This document shows, one piece after another, positions 47,586 to 56,453 of a stretch of DNA of 64,000 bases. Within the stretch, counting starts at the first letter, position 1. Each line of letters begins with the position of its first letter. Both the position numbers and the translations under genes were made by a program. The DNA comes from Rhodobacterales bacterium. GTDB lineage: Bacteria > Pseudomonadota > Alphaproteobacteria > Rhodobacterales > Rhodobacteraceae. Under the pieces are notes generated by a model. It saw only the letters and a list, made by a program, of their open reading frames with translations, was not told the origin of the DNA and did no database searches. The stretch lies in NCBI GenBank assembly GCA_003249215.1, contig QKJR01000043.1, forward strand, positions 39,445-103,444, in the 5' to 3' direction.

Positions 47586-48293
47586 TCAGGGCAGCGCCAC
47601 GCCCCGATCGAGCGCACGCGCGATCGCATCGACCCCGCCCCTCGCTTCGGCCCAGTCGAGCACCGCACAGGCCGCTTCGGCATAAATCCTCCGGTCGGCG
47701 GCGGCCTGCGGTGCCCAGTCGAAGGGGCTCACCGGCAGATCCGGCCGCGGCGGGCGCAAACAGCCGGGCCGCGGACCCGCAAGGGCGAGATAGCGCGCAT
47801 CGCCCGAGATCACGACCGACAGCCCCTCATCGAACCAGGCGGGCATCCGGCCCGTGATCTGCCCCCAGAAGCCGAGACGGGCATGGGTTTCGGTATGGGC
47901 CAGCTCATGCGTCAGGATCACCGGATCGAGGCCGCGCGGCGCGAGCCGCACCACCGAGAGCGCCCCCGCCGAATAGGTCACCGCCGCAGCGCCCCGCCCG
48001 CCCAGCGCGCGGTCGCAGGCCGCGGTTTCACATGCAAGGAGGATCAGATGCGCCCGCGTGGGCCCGTAAAACGCGGCGATCCGGGCGCGGGCCGCGGCGA
48101 TCTCGGAGACGAGGGCCGCGCGCGCGCCGGGCGTCATCGCGGCCTCGACCCAGACCCCGGGCGCGGCCGGCTCGAGCCCGAAGGCGCGCGGCATCACCGC
48201 GCCCCGCAGCGCCGGCAGAACCCAAGGCAGAGCCGCCGCGCCCAGAAACGCGCCGGTCAGGATGGCGAGGAAGGACAGTCGCAAGGCCCGCAT
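47586..48293 (-). CDS. Putative membrane-anchored zinc peptidase (HELAH motif)
   Basis: A 235-residue protein with an N-terminal transmembrane or signal segment (about residues 6-28) and a HELAHTETH motif (about residue 133), followed by WFDEGLSVV, the usual gluzincin Glu ligand context of peptidase MA-like proteins. ATG 48293 is the start that gives this signal; the longer frame reads through the end of trmJ and its gap. The substrate is unknown. It lies 38 bp after trmJ. Confidence 0.75.
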   Translation of the reverse strand: MRALRLSFLAILTGAFLGAAALPWVLPALRGAVMPRAFGLEPAAPGVWVEAAMTPGARAALVSEIAAARARIAAFYGPTRAHLILLACETAACDRALGGRGAAAVTYSAGALSVVRLAPRGLDPVILTHELAHTETHARLGFWGQITGRMPAWFDEGLSVVISGDARYLALAGPRPGCLRPPRPDLPVSPFDWAPQAAADRRIYAEAACAVLDWAEARGGVDAIARALDRGVALP

Positions 48294-48331
48294 CGCGCCA
48301 GACTGGCGCGGCGGGCCGGGGCCTGCAAGGC

Positions 48332-49063
48332 TCAGCGCTGCGACCGGGTGATTTGCCGCAGCATCCCGTGCAGGGTCTGCACGTCGGCGCGGGTAAAGGG
48401 CATCCGCGACCACAGGTTGCGCAGGTTCAGCTTCATGCTCGGGCCCTTGTCCGGCGGGAAGAAGAAGCCTGCGGTCTCGAGTTTCTCCTCGAAATGATCG
48501 CCGAGCTTCTCGATCTCGATCCGGGTCGCGGGATCGGCGCCGGCAAGGCCCGGATCGACGGGCAGGGCGCCGAGCTCTTGCCGCTTCATCTCGTAGCCGA
48601 GCAGCAAGACCGCCTGCGCGAGGTTGAGCGAGGGGAAATCCGGGTTCACCGGCACGGTGATGATCGCATTCGCCCGGCTCACATCGTCATTCTCAAGGCC
48701 GGTCCGCTCGGGGCCAAAGAGCACACCGACCCTCTGCCCCGCCGCGATCCGCGCGCGCGCCTCGGCCACCGCCGTTTCGGGGGTATAGACGGGCTTCGTG
48801 AGCTCGCGCGAGCGCGCCGTGGTGGCAAAGACGAAATCGCAATCGCCGATGGCCGCGGGCACATCGGCAAAGAGCCCCGCCCGGTCGAGCACCGCCCCCG
48901 CCGCCCCGGAGGCCATCGCCACCGCCTTGGGGTTCGGCCAGCCATCGCGCGGATCGACCACCCGCATCCGGTCGAGCCCGAAGTTCAGCATCGCCCGCGC
49001 CGCCGCCCCGATATTCTCGCCCATCTGGGGACGCACGAGGGTGAAGACGAGATTTTCGGTCAT
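48332..49063 (-). CDS. trmJ: tRNA (cytidine/uridine-2'-O)-methyltransferase TrmJ family
   Basis: A 243-residue SPOUT methyltransferase. VLVRPQ-like start (FTLVRPQMGENIGAAARAM), GPERTGLENDDV and SLNLAQAV are the three SPOUT knots motifs. TrmJ methylates position 32 of tRNA. It diverges from the thiE-like gene, sharing a 93-bp gap. Assignment to TrmJ rather than another TrmH-like enzyme rests on length and the ENIGAAARAM and LNLAQAV motifs. Confidence 0.9.
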   Translation of the reverse strand: MTENLVFTLVRPQMGENIGAAARAMLNFGLDRMRVVDPRDGWPNPKAVAMASGAAGAVLDRAGLFADVPAAIGDCDFVFATTARSRELTKPVYTPETAVAEARARIAAGQRVGVLFGPERTGLENDDVSRANAIITVPVNPDFPSLNLAQAVLLLGYEMKRQELGALPVDPGLAGADPATRIEIEKLGDHFEEKLETAGFFFPPDKGPSMKLNLRNLWSRMPFTRADVQTLHGMLRQITRSQR

Positions 49064-49156
49064 TTTGGGCTCCTTTGCCCCCCGATAGCCTCGCCCGCGC
49101 CCTCTGGCAAGGCCGCGCGGCTTGCGCTAGAAGGCGCGAAACCCCAAGGAGGCATC

Positions 49157-49774
49157 ATGTCCGAGGATCGCCCGCAGCTTTACCTGCTCACCCCGCCGAC
49201 GTTCGAACTCGACGTTTTCCCCGAGGTGCTGAGCCGCGTGCTCGGCGCGGTCGAGGTGGCCTGTATCCGCCTGGCGCTCGCCTCGCGCGACGAGGATGCG
49301 GTGATGCGGGCGGCCGATGCGGTGCGTCAGGTCGCGCATGAACATGACGTGGCTCTGGTGATCGAGAACCACATCCAGCTGGTGGAGCGTCAGGGCCTCG
49401 ATGGCGTGCATCTGACCGATGGCGCGCGCTCGGTGCGGGCGGCGAGGAAGGCGCTGGGCGCCGATGCGATCGTCGGCGCCTTCTGCGGCGCCTCGCGCCA
49501 TGACGGGATGAATGCGGGCGAGGCCGGCGCCGATTACGTCTGCTTCGGGCCGGTGGGCGAGAGCGGCCTTGGCACCGGCACCCGGGCCGAGCGCGATCTC
49601 TTCGCCTGGTGGTCGGAGATGATCGAGGTGCCGGTGGTGGCCGAAGGCGCGCTCACCGAAGCCGCGATCCGCGATCTGGCGCCGGTCACCGATTTCTTCG
49701 CGCTCGGCGAGGAGATCTGGCGCAGCGAAGACCCGGCGGCAGAGCTCAAGCGCCTCGTCGCGGCGATGGGCTGA
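49157..49774 (+). CDS. Thiamine phosphate synthase-like protein
   Basis: A 205-residue TIM-barrel protein of the ThiE/TenI family. Family motifs are partly kept: GLDGVHLTDG (about residue 79), FCGASRHDGMNAGEAGADYV and GPVGESG. ATG 49157 has a perfect AAGGAGG. Some usual ThiE residues around the N-terminus are missing, so it could be a TenI-like or divergent paralogue. No other thiamine genes are nearby; a nucleoside-kinase-like gene follows 5 bp later. Confidence 0.75.
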   Translation: MSEDRPQLYLLTPPTFELDVFPEVLSRVLGAVEVACIRLALASRDEDAVMRAADAVRQVAHEHDVALVIENHIQLVERQGLDGVHLTDGARSVRAARKALGADAIVGAFCGASRHDGMNAGEAGADYVCFGPVGESGLGTGTRAERDLFAWWSEMIEVPVVAEGALTEAAIRDLAPVTDFFALGEEIWRSEDPAAELKRLVAAMG

Positions 49775-49779
49775 GGCCG

Positions 49780-50448
49780 ATGGCGGAGATCTGGCTTGGC
49801 GACAGCGACGGCCCGATGGGCGATGTCGGCGCCTTCATGGACAGCGAGCTGCGCGTCGATCGCGCCGATCTCGCCGGCCATATCCGCCAGATCGAGGGGG
49901 ATCGGGTGCTGGTCGCGATCACCGGCGCGCCCGGCGCGGGCAAGTCGCATCTGGCGGCCGAACTGGCGGCCACGCTCGGATCGGCCGCCGTGGTGCCGAT
50001 GGACGGCTTTCATCGCGATAACGACTGGCTCGAGGCGCAGGGGCTGCGCGCGCGCAAGGGGGCGCCCGAGACATTCGACGCCGAGGCGCTGGTGGCGGCG
50101 GTGCAGGCGGTGAAGGCAGGTGGGCAGGATCTGGCGCTGCCCGGCTTCGATCGGGCGGCCGATGCGGTGATCCCCGGGGCGGTTGCGGTACCCGCAGACA
50201 CGCGCGTGGTGCTGATCGAGGGGAATTATCTGCTTCTGACGCGGCCGCTCTGGCGCGATCTGGCGCCGATGTTCGATCTGACGATCCGCATCGCCGTGCC
50301 CGAGGCGACCCTGCGCGCCCGTCTGGCCGAGCGCTGGTCGGCCCTGCCCGCGGCCGAGGCCGCGGCCCGGATCGAGGGCAACGACCTGCCCAATGTGCGC
50401 CTGATCCGCGCCGAGGGCCGCGCCGCCGATCTGGTGATCCGCGACTGA
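49780..50448 (+). CDS. P-loop kinase of the uridine kinase/phosphoribulokinase type
   Basis: A 222-residue kinase. GAPGAGKS (about residue 50) is the Walker A, VVPMDGFHRDN the Asp motif, and VVLIEGNYLLL the Walker B-like segment, as in FrcK/YggC and uridine kinases. It probably phosphorylates a nucleoside or sugar. ATG 49780 starts 5 bp after the thiE-like stop. The longer frame upstream is the shadow of that gene. The exact substrate cannot be told from sequence. Confidence 0.85.
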   Translation: MAEIWLGDSDGPMGDVGAFMDSELRVDRADLAGHIRQIEGDRVLVAITGAPGAGKSHLAAELAATLGSAAVVPMDGFHRDNDWLEAQGLRARKGAPETFDAEALVAAVQAVKAGGQDLALPGFDRAADAVIPGAVAVPADTRVVLIEGNYLLLTRPLWRDLAPMFDLTIRIAVPEATLRARLAERWSALPAAEAAARIEGNDLPNVRLIRAEGRAADLVIRD

Positions 50449-50534
50449 GCTCCCGGCTCCCGGCCTTGGAGCCCCGCCCCCGCCCCGCGCGCTTTGCGCA
50501 GGTTCCGGGTGGCGCGCAAGGCCCCCGCCCCGCA

Positions 50535-50549
50535 CTCTGGGCCCCAGAG
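50535..50549. promoter_or_regulatory. Perfect 7-bp palindrome before the DUF1203 gene
   Basis: CTCTGGG-C-CCCAGAG lies just before the Shine-Dalgarno of the gene at 50564. It could be an operator or an mRNA hairpin that affects translation; no evidence distinguishes them. Confidence 0.3.
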
Positions 50550-50563
50550 CACAGGAGCCCCAG

Positions 50564-51052
50564 ATGAGTTTTCAGATCGACGCCCTCGACCCCGCCCGTT
50601 TCGCCGATCTCTTCGCGCTGCCCCCCGAAGAGCAGGAGGCCCGCGGCATCCGCCGTGTGCTGGTGAGCGCCAAGCCCGGCACACCCTGCCGGATCAGCCT
50701 TGCCGATGCCGAGATCGGCGAGACCGTGCTGCTGCTGCATTACGAGCATCAGCCCGCCGACACGCCCTTTCGCGCGAGCCATGCGATTTTCCTGCGGCCC
50801 GGCGCCGCGCAGGCACGCCCCGCCCCGGGCGAGGTGCCGCAGGTGTTTCACACCCGGCTGATCTCGGTCCGGGCCTTCGACGCGGGCGACATGATGATCG
50901 AGGCCGATGTGGTTGCGGGCACCGATCTTGGCCCCGCGATCGAGGCGGCCTTCGCCGATCCGGCGGTTGCCTATCTGCATCTGCATTACGCCAAGCCGGG
51001 CTGTTTCGCGGCCACCGTGCGCCGCGCCGGGGCGCCTCACGCAGCGTCGTGA
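50564..51052 (+). CDS. DUF1203 family protein
   Basis: A 162-residue protein matching DUF1203: SFQIDALDPARFADLF start, PCRISLADAEIGETVLLLHYEHQ and the C-terminal PGCFAATVRRAGAP. No enzymatic role is known; the conserved Cys and His residues (PCRIS and LHLHYAKPGCF) suggest metal or small-molecule binding. ATG 50564 has CAGGAG upstream. It is probably in one transcript with the next gene, 53 bp away. Confidence 0.85.
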   Translation: MSFQIDALDPARFADLFALPPEEQEARGIRRVLVSAKPGTPCRISLADAEIGETVLLLHYEHQPADTPFRASHAIFLRPGAAQARPAPGEVPQVFHTRLISVRAFDAGDMMIEADVVAGTDLGPAIEAAFADPAVAYLHLHYAKPGCFAATVRRAGAPHAAS

Positions 51053-51105
51053 TTGGCGCGGGGGCGGTGCCCCTGTTAGGCTGACGGCGCAACCCCGGAG
51101 GCCGC

Positions 51106-51750
51106 ATGACCCGTATCCAACTGCCCCATTCCTTCGCCGAGCATTTTGCCGATGGCGTGATGCATGTTCTGGGCGTGATCGCCGCGGTGGCCGGGGTTTC
51201 GGCGCTGATGGTCTGGGCCGCGCTGCAGGCGCCTGCGGGGGCGATCTGGCCCTTGGTGATCTATGGTGCGGGGCTGCTGGCCTCGTTCGGGTTTTCGGCG
51301 GCCTATAACATGACGCTGCATGCGCGCACCCGCGCGGTGCTGCGCAGGCTCGACCACGCGGCGATTTACCTCCTGATTGCGGGCACCTATACGCCGATGG
51401 CGCTCTTGGGCCTTGGCGGGGCCGCCGGCGCGTGGCTTTGCGCCGCGATCTGGGCCTTGGCCACGCTGGGCATGGTGATGAAGCTCGGGTTCTTCCACCG
51501 CTTCGAGCGGGCGGGCTTCTGGCTTTACCTCGCCATGGGCTGGCTCGGGGTTGCCGCGCTCTGGCCGCTGATCGCGGCGCTGCCCACGGCGCCGCTGGTG
51601 CTGCTGGGTGCGGGCGGGCTGATCTATACGCTGGGCTCGGTCTTCTACAGCCTCAAGCGGCTGCCGTTCCAGCGCGCGATCTGGCATGGCCATGTGATCG
51701 CGGCGGCGGCGACGCATTATGCCGCCGTTGTGCTGGTGAGTACGCACTGA
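51106..51750 (+). CDS. Hemolysin III/YqfA-type (PAQR family) membrane protein
   Basis: A 214-residue protein with seven predicted helices. ADGVMHVLGVIAAVAG in helix 1, AAYNMTLHARTRAVLRRLDHAAIYLLIAGTY after helix 2, and WHGHVIAAAATHY in helix 7 hold the PAQR metal-binding Asp/His residues. Roles proposed for the family are lipid or membrane homeostasis and ceramidase-like activity; the name hemolysin III is historical. A composite palindrome begins 2 bp after the stop. Confidence 0.9.
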   Translation: MTRIQLPHSFAEHFADGVMHVLGVIAAVAGVSALMVWAALQAPAGAIWPLVIYGAGLLASFGFSAAYNMTLHARTRAVLRRLDHAAIYLLIAGTYTPMALLGLGGAAGAWLCAAIWALATLGMVMKLGFFHRFERAGFWLYLAMGWLGVAALWPLIAALPTAPLVLLGAGGLIYTLGSVFYSLKRLPFQRAIWHGHVIAAAATHYAAVVLVSTH

Positions 51751-51751
51751 G

Positions 51752-51883
51752 GGGGGCTCCGCCCCCGCTGCGCTCCCCCGGGATATTTGGGTCAGGTTGA
51801 AGGCAAAGCCGGCTTTCCCCTCAACTGTGCGGAAAATATCCCGAGGTGAATTTGCGCGTCAGCGCAAAGAGGGGCAGAGCCCC
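51752..51883. repeat. Composite palindrome with diverged inner arms (copy 7)
   Basis: GGGGGC-TCC-GCCCCC (51752-51766), GC-TGC-GC, core CCCCCGGGATATTT, a central AAAGCCGGCTTT palindrome (51795-51806), then AAAATATCCCGAGG, small TTTGCGC-GTCA-GCGCAAA (51851-51868) and GGGGC-AGA-GCCCC (51871-51883). The two inner variable arms no longer match, as if halves from different copies joined. It lies between converging PAQR and tgt genes. Confidence 0.8.
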
Positions 51884-51890
51884 TGCGCGC

Positions 51891-53021
51891 TCAGAGCGGC
51901 TCGATATCCCCTTGGGCGCGCTGCGCGTGGAACTCGGCCACGAAGGCCGAGAGCCGCCCCGCGGCGATCGCCTCGCGCATCCCCTGCATCAATTCCTGGA
52001 AGTAATGCAGGTTGTGCCAGGTCAGCAGCATCCCCGAGATCATCTCCTGCGCCTTGAAGACATGGTGCAGATAGGCGCGCGAATAGTTGCGGCAGGCCGG
52101 GCAGGTGCAGGCCTCATCGAGCGGACGCGGGTCGTCCATGTGGCGGGCGTTCTTGATGTTGACCTGACCGCGCCGGGTCCAGGCCTGACCGGTGCGCCCC
52201 GAGCGCGAGGGCAGCACGCAATCCATCATGTCGATGCCACGCTCGACGGCGCCGACGATATCGTCGGGCTTGCCGACCCCCATCAGATAGCGCGGCTTGT
52301 CCTCGGGCAGCATTCCGGGGGCATAGTCGAGCACGCCGAACATCGCCTCCTGCCCCTCGCCGACCGCAAGACCGCCCAGCGCATAGCCATCGAAGCCGAT
52401 CGCCTTGAGCGCCTCGGCGCTTTCCTCGCGCAGCTCGCGTGTCACCCCGCCCTGCACGATGCCGAAGAGCGCGTGGCCGGGCCGGTCTCCGAAGGCATCG
52501 CGGCTCCGCTCAGCCCACCGCATCGAGAGCCGCATCGCCTCGGCCACGCGCTCGTCCGTCGCGGGCAGCGCCGGGCATTCGTCGAAGGCCATGACGATAT
52601 CCGAGCCGAGCAGCCGCTGGATCTCCATCGAGCGCTCGGGGCTGAGGAAATGTTTCGAGCCGTCGATATGGCTGGAAAACGTGACGCCCTCTTCGGTCAT
52701 CTTGCGAAGCGCCGCGAGGCTCATCACCTGAAACCCGCCGGAATCGGTCAGGATCGGCCGCTCCCAGTTCATGAACTTGTGCAGCCCCCCAAGCCGCGCG
52801 ATCCGCTCGGCCGTGGGGCGCAGCATCAGGTGATAGGTGTTGCCCAGAAGGATATCGGCCCCGGTCGCGCGCACGCTTTCGGGCATCATCGCCTTCACCG
52901 TGGCCGCGGTGCCCACCGGCATGAAGGCCGGGGTGCGGATCTCGCCACGCGGGGTCGAGATCACGCCGGTGCGCGCGGCGCCGTCGGTGGCGTTCAGGGT
53001 AAAGGCGAAGGTCTGGGGCAT
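51891..53021 (-). CDS. tgt: Queuine tRNA-ribosyltransferase
   Basis: A 376-residue TGT that exchanges guanine-34 for preQ1 in tRNAs. [11 protein letters not shown] (about residue 94), FGIVQGG (about 180), GGLAVGE and the zinc site [16 protein letters not shown] (about 305-320) are all present. ATG 53021 (MPQTFAF) has GGAG upstream and normal length; the longer frame to 53048 is rejected. It is convergent with the PAQR gene and divergent from the MBL-fold gene. Confidence 0.96.
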   Translation of the reverse strand: MPQTFAFTLNATDGAARTGVISTPRGEIRTPAFMPVGTAATVKAMMPESVRATGADILLGNTYHLMLRPTAERIARLGGLHKFMNWERPILTDSGGFQVMSLAALRKMTEEGVTFSSHIDGSKHFLSPERSMEIQRLLGSDIVMAFDECPALPATDERVAEAMRLSMRWAERSRDAFGDRPGHALFGIVQGGVTRELREESAEALKAIGFDGYALGGLAVGEGQEAMFGVLDYAPGMLPEDKPRYLMGVGKPDDIVGAVERGIDMMDCVLPSRSGRTGQAWTRRGQVNIKNARHMDDPRPLDEACTCPACRNYSRAYLHHVFKAQEMISGMLLTWHNLHYFQELMQGMREAIAAGRLSAFVAEFHAQRAQGDIEPL

Positions 53022-53213
53022 GAGGGCGGCTCCTTTGGGCCGCGTCATAGGCGCAATTGCCCTGCTTGAAAAGGCTGCGCCGCGGGTGGCGGGGGCGGCG
53101 TTTCACAGGCTTGTGACCCTGCCCGCGCGATGAACGGGTGACAGGGGCGCGCGATTGCCGGACGCTTGGGACACGTCCGCCGCCCATCCCGGTCCCCTGA
53201 CACAGGAGCCCCG

Positions 53214-54062
53214 ATGCCGACCGCCCTCGCCTGCCGCCAGCCCCTGCGCACCGCCGCCCTTGCCCTGATCGCGGGACTCACTGCCCTGCCCGCCGCGGCA
53301 CAGAGCCGCCGGATCAGCCATTGCATCGCCATCGCCGATGCGGCGCCGGGCATCGAGTTTCTGCACAAGGCCGCCTGGGAGGACCCGGCCCCCGAGGGCG
53401 GCGTGCGGATCCATTATGTGGGCCATGCGACCTTCCTGCTCCGCTCGCCCGAGGGGGTGACCGTGGCCACCGATTACAACGGCCGCCTCGGCGCAACCGC
53501 CTTCCTGCCCGACGTGATCACGATGAATCATGCGCACGAGACGCATTGGACCCCGGAGCCGCCCGCCGCCATTCCCCATGTGCTGCGCGGCTGGGCCCCG
53601 GAATGGGGCTTGCCCGCCGAGCATCACGAAGAAATCGGCGACATGCTGATCCGCAATGTGCCGACCGATATCCGGTCCTGGGGCACGGTCGAGGAGAACG
53701 GCAATTCGATCTTCGTCTTCGAGGTCGACGGGCTTTGCATCGGCCATCTCGGCCACCTGCACCACCAGCCCAATGACGCGCAATATGCGGCGCTGGGGCG
53801 GCTCGATGTGGTGATGGCGGCGGTCGACGGGTCGATGACGATCAATCAGGACGAGATGGTCGAGATCTTGCAGCGGCTGCGCAGCTCGGTGGTGATCCCG
53901 ATGCACTGGTTCCAGCCCTCGACGCTGGAGCGCTTCCTCGACCGCATGGCGCAGGATTTCGCGATCGAGCGGCCGGGCACGGCGGATTACGCGGTCAGCC
54001 TAAGGACCCTGCCGCGGCAACCGACGGTGCTGGTGCTGGAGCCGCGGCTCCTGCGCGACTAA
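53214..54062 (+). CDS. Secreted MBL-fold (UlaG-like) metallohydrolase
   Basis: A 282-residue protein with a signal peptide (residues 1 to about 29, ending AAAQS). The metallo-beta-lactamase fold is indicated by HYVGHATFLL, the metal motif MNHAHETHW (HxHxxH type), GHLGHLHH and MHWFQPS near the C-terminus. ATG 53214 has CAGGAG upstream. UlaG-like enzymes hydrolyse lactones or phosphodiesters; the substrate here is unknown. It is convergent with holC, the two stops being adjacent. Confidence 0.88.
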   Translation: MPTALACRQPLRTAALALIAGLTALPAAAQSRRISHCIAIADAAPGIEFLHKAAWEDPAPEGGVRIHYVGHATFLLRSPEGVTVATDYNGRLGATAFLPDVITMNHAHETHWTPEPPAAIPHVLRGWAPEWGLPAEHHEEIGDMLIRNVPTDIRSWGTVEENGNSIFVFEVDGLCIGHLGHLHHQPNDAQYAALGRLDVVMAAVDGSMTINQDEMVEILQRLRSSVVIPMHWFQPSTLERFLDRMAQDFAIERPGTADYAVSLRTLPRQPTVLVLEPRLLRD

Positions 54063-54515
54063 TCAGCTTTCCGCCTTCTTCTCCCAGCGACCACCCTCTT
54101 CGCTCCAATACTGCGCCTTCGCGCCCGCCCCGGTCAGCGCCTTCCATTGCACGCGCGCGCCCTGCACCGCCTGTTCATCGCGCCCGTCGAACAGGATCCA
54201 GACCCGCTCGCGCGCGGCGACCTCTTCCGCGCTGACCTCGGCGCCCTCGACCGCCATGACGGCGGCGAAGTCCCCCAACGCCGGCGCCGTGGTCAACAGC
54301 GCGGGCTGCAGATCGTCATGTGCCCCGCCCGCGCGGCCATGCGGCAAGAAGACCTCGTCGCCGCCAAGCCAGAGCTTGTCGTCGAGCCAGTCCATCCGCT
54401 CGGCGCTCTGCCCGCGCAGCTCGACCCGCCAACCCTGCGCAATCGCCCGGGTCAGGAGTGTGGCGACCACCTCCTCCACCGGCGAATGGGTGACGTGATA
54501 GAAGAGCGCGGGCAT
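54063..54515 (-). CDS. holC: DNA polymerase III subunit chi
   Basis: A 150-residue HolC protein: the FYHVTHSPVEEVVATLLTRAI start and the LWLGGDEVFLPHG middle are conserved. Chi links the clamp loader to SSB during replication. It follows pepA by 3 bp; the pepA-holC order is widespread in proteobacteria. Confidence 0.93.
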   Translation of the reverse strand: MPALFYHVTHSPVEEVVATLLTRAIAQGWRVELRGQSAERMDWLDDKLWLGGDEVFLPHGRAGGAHDDLQPALLTTAPALGDFAAVMAVEGAEVSAEEVAARERVWILFDGRDEQAVQGARVQWKALTGAGAKAQYWSEEGGRWEKKAES

Positions 54516-54518
54516 GGA

Positions 54519-55979
54519 TCAGCCCTCGAAGCGGTCGTGGATCAGCCGGTCGAGCGTCATCACCCCCCAGCCGGTCGGCCCCTTGGGTGCAAGCGCGGTC
54601 TCGCCCGGCGGCAGGGCGACACCCGCGATGTCGATATGGCACCAGGGCACATCGGGTTTGACGAATGTCTTGAGGAACGCCGCTGCGGTGATCGAGCCGC
54701 CCCAGCGCCCGCCGGTGTTCTTGATATCGGCCAGCCGCGACTTGATCAGCGCGTCATAGGCCGGATCGAGCGGCATCGGCCAGGCGCCTTCGCCCTCGGA
54801 TTTCGCGGCCTTCAGGAGATCGTCGCGCAAGCCGTCGTCGTTCGAGAAGATCCCGGCATTCTCATGGCCCAAGGCCACGATGATCGCGCCGGTCAGCGTG
54901 GCAAGGTCGATCATCGCCTTGGGTGCAAAGCGTTCCTGCGCATACCAGAGCACATCGGCCAGAACGAGGCGGCCTTCGGCATCGGTGTTGATCACCTCGA
55001 TCGTGTCGCCCTTCATGCTCTTCACGATATCGCCGGGGCGCTGCGCGCGGCCGTCGGGCATGTTCTCGACAAGCCCCACCAGACCCACGACATGCGCGCG
55101 CGCTTTGCGCATCGCGAGCGTCCGCATCACGCCCGCCACGACCCCCGCACCGCCCATGTCCATCGTCATCTCTTCCATGCCGGCCGCGGGCTTGATCGAG
55201 ATGCCGCCGGTATCGAAGCAGACCCCCTTGCCCACGAGCGCGAGCGGCGCGCCCTCGGCGCCCTTCCATTGCATCACGACGACCTTGGAGGGGCTTTCCG
55301 AGCCCTGCCCCACGCCGAGCAGCGCCCGCATCCCGAGCTTCTCGAGATCGGCCTCCTCGAGGATCTCGACCTCGAGGCCCAGCTCCTGCATCGCGGCCAG
55401 GCGCGCGGCGAAATCCTCGGTCGTGAGAATATTGGCGGGCTCGTTCACCAGATCGCGGGTAAAGAACACCCCCTCGGCCAGCGCAGCATGGGGCGCGGCA
55501 CGGGCGGCGAGTTCCTCGGGCTTCGCGGCCATCACCTCGACCGGCCCGAGCGCGGGCTTCACCTCGGAATGATAATCGAACCGGTAGGAGCGCAGCGCGA
55601 GGCCGAAGGCCAGTTCGGCCGCAGCGGGATGCGCCTCGACGATCACCAGCGCGCCCTTGTCCGAAAGTTTCTTGCCGATCGCGGCGCCGGCCTTGCGCGC
55701 CTCGGGGGCGGCGGCCTTCTTCGGCAGGGCGACGATCTGCAACACCTCGGCCGCGAGCCCGGCGGGAAAGCCGATCTCGAGCGAATCGCCGGCCTTGAGC
55801 TTGGTCCCCGCCTCGGAGGCGAGCGCCCGCGTGACCGCCCCGCGCGTCAGCTTGTCGAGGCGCCGCGTCGCCGGGCTGCGCCCCGCCGCCGGGTCGAGCA
55901 CGAGCGCGATCCGCCCGGCACGGCCCGCAAGCGCCTCGAGATCGGTGTCGCGGAAATGGATGGTGACAGGATGGGTCAT
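54519..55979 (-). CDS. pepA: Leucyl aminopeptidase (M17)
   Basis: A 486-residue cytosol aminopeptidase. VGKGVCFDTGGISIKPA (metal-binding Asp/Lys) and NTDAEGRLVLADVL (the M17 signature) lie in the C-terminal catalytic domain. It cleaves N-terminal residues from peptides and in some bacteria also acts as a DNA-binding regulator. ATG 55979 (MTHPVTI) is preferred to the longer frame at 56012. It is co-transcribed with holC. Confidence 0.95.
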   Translation of the reverse strand: MTHPVTIHFRDTDLEALAGRAGRIALVLDPAAGRSPATRRLDKLTRGAVTRALASEAGTKLKAGDSLEIGFPAGLAAEVLQIVALPKKAAAPEARKAGAAIGKKLSDKGALVIVEAHPAAAELAFGLALRSYRFDYHSEVKPALGPVEVMAAKPEELAARAAPHAALAEGVFFTRDLVNEPANILTTEDFAARLAAMQELGLEVEILEEADLEKLGMRALLGVGQGSESPSKVVVMQWKGAEGAPLALVGKGVCFDTGGISIKPAAGMEEMTMDMGGAGVVAGVMRTLAMRKARAHVVGLVGLVENMPDGRAQRPGDIVKSMKGDTIEVINTDAEGRLVLADVLWYAQERFAPKAMIDLATLTGAIIVALGHENAGIFSNDDGLRDDLLKAAKSEGEGAWPMPLDPAYDALIKSRLADIKNTGGRWGGSITAAAFLKTFVKPDVPWCHIDIAGVALPPGETALAPKGPTGWGVMTLDRLIHDRFEG

Positions 55980-56165
55980 GGCGGTTCGGTCCCCCGGATC
56001 GGCTGTTCGCATGTCTGGCCGATCGGGCGATGGGCCCGCGCGGCGTCGGCGCCGAGCCTAGGGTGCCACGACCGAAATGAAAAGCGCCCCGGCGGGCACA
56101 GGCGCAGCGGGGTGGAGATCGCACGGCCTTTCCGCGCGCGGGACTCAAAGGCGGGGCGGCGACAA

Positions 56166-56289
56166 GGGGCTCTGCCCCTCGGCCTTTGGCCTCACCCCGG
56201 AATATTTTTGCACAGATGATGGCAGCCCACCCTATCATCTGTGCAAAAATATCCCAGGGGAGTCCCGCAGGGACGGGGGCAGCGCCCCC
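56166..56289. repeat. Composite palindrome, double-arm in a divergent promoter region (copy 8)
   Basis: GGGGC-TCT-GCCCC (56166-56178), GGCC-TTT-GGCC (56181-56191), arms 56199-56219 and 56235-56255 (one mismatch in 21, core GGAATATTTTTGCACAGATGA), GTCCC-GCA-GGGAC (56262-56274), GGGGGC-AGC-GCCCCC (56275-56289). It lies in the 474-bp gap between divergent pepA and lptF; the rest of the gap shows no ORF. A terminator role is unlikely in this position. Confidence 0.85.
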
Positions 56290-56453
56290 TCTGCCGCCGG
56301 ATCGGCCCGCCCGCCCCGGAGCCGACCCCGCCCCGGAGCCGACCCCGTAGTGTTTGCGCCCGCCCATGGGCGAAGCGGCGCCCGAACCGCCCGCGCCCCC
56401 TTCCCCAGACCCGCGCGACGGGTTAGACAGGGCAAAACACCCCGGGGAGCCCC

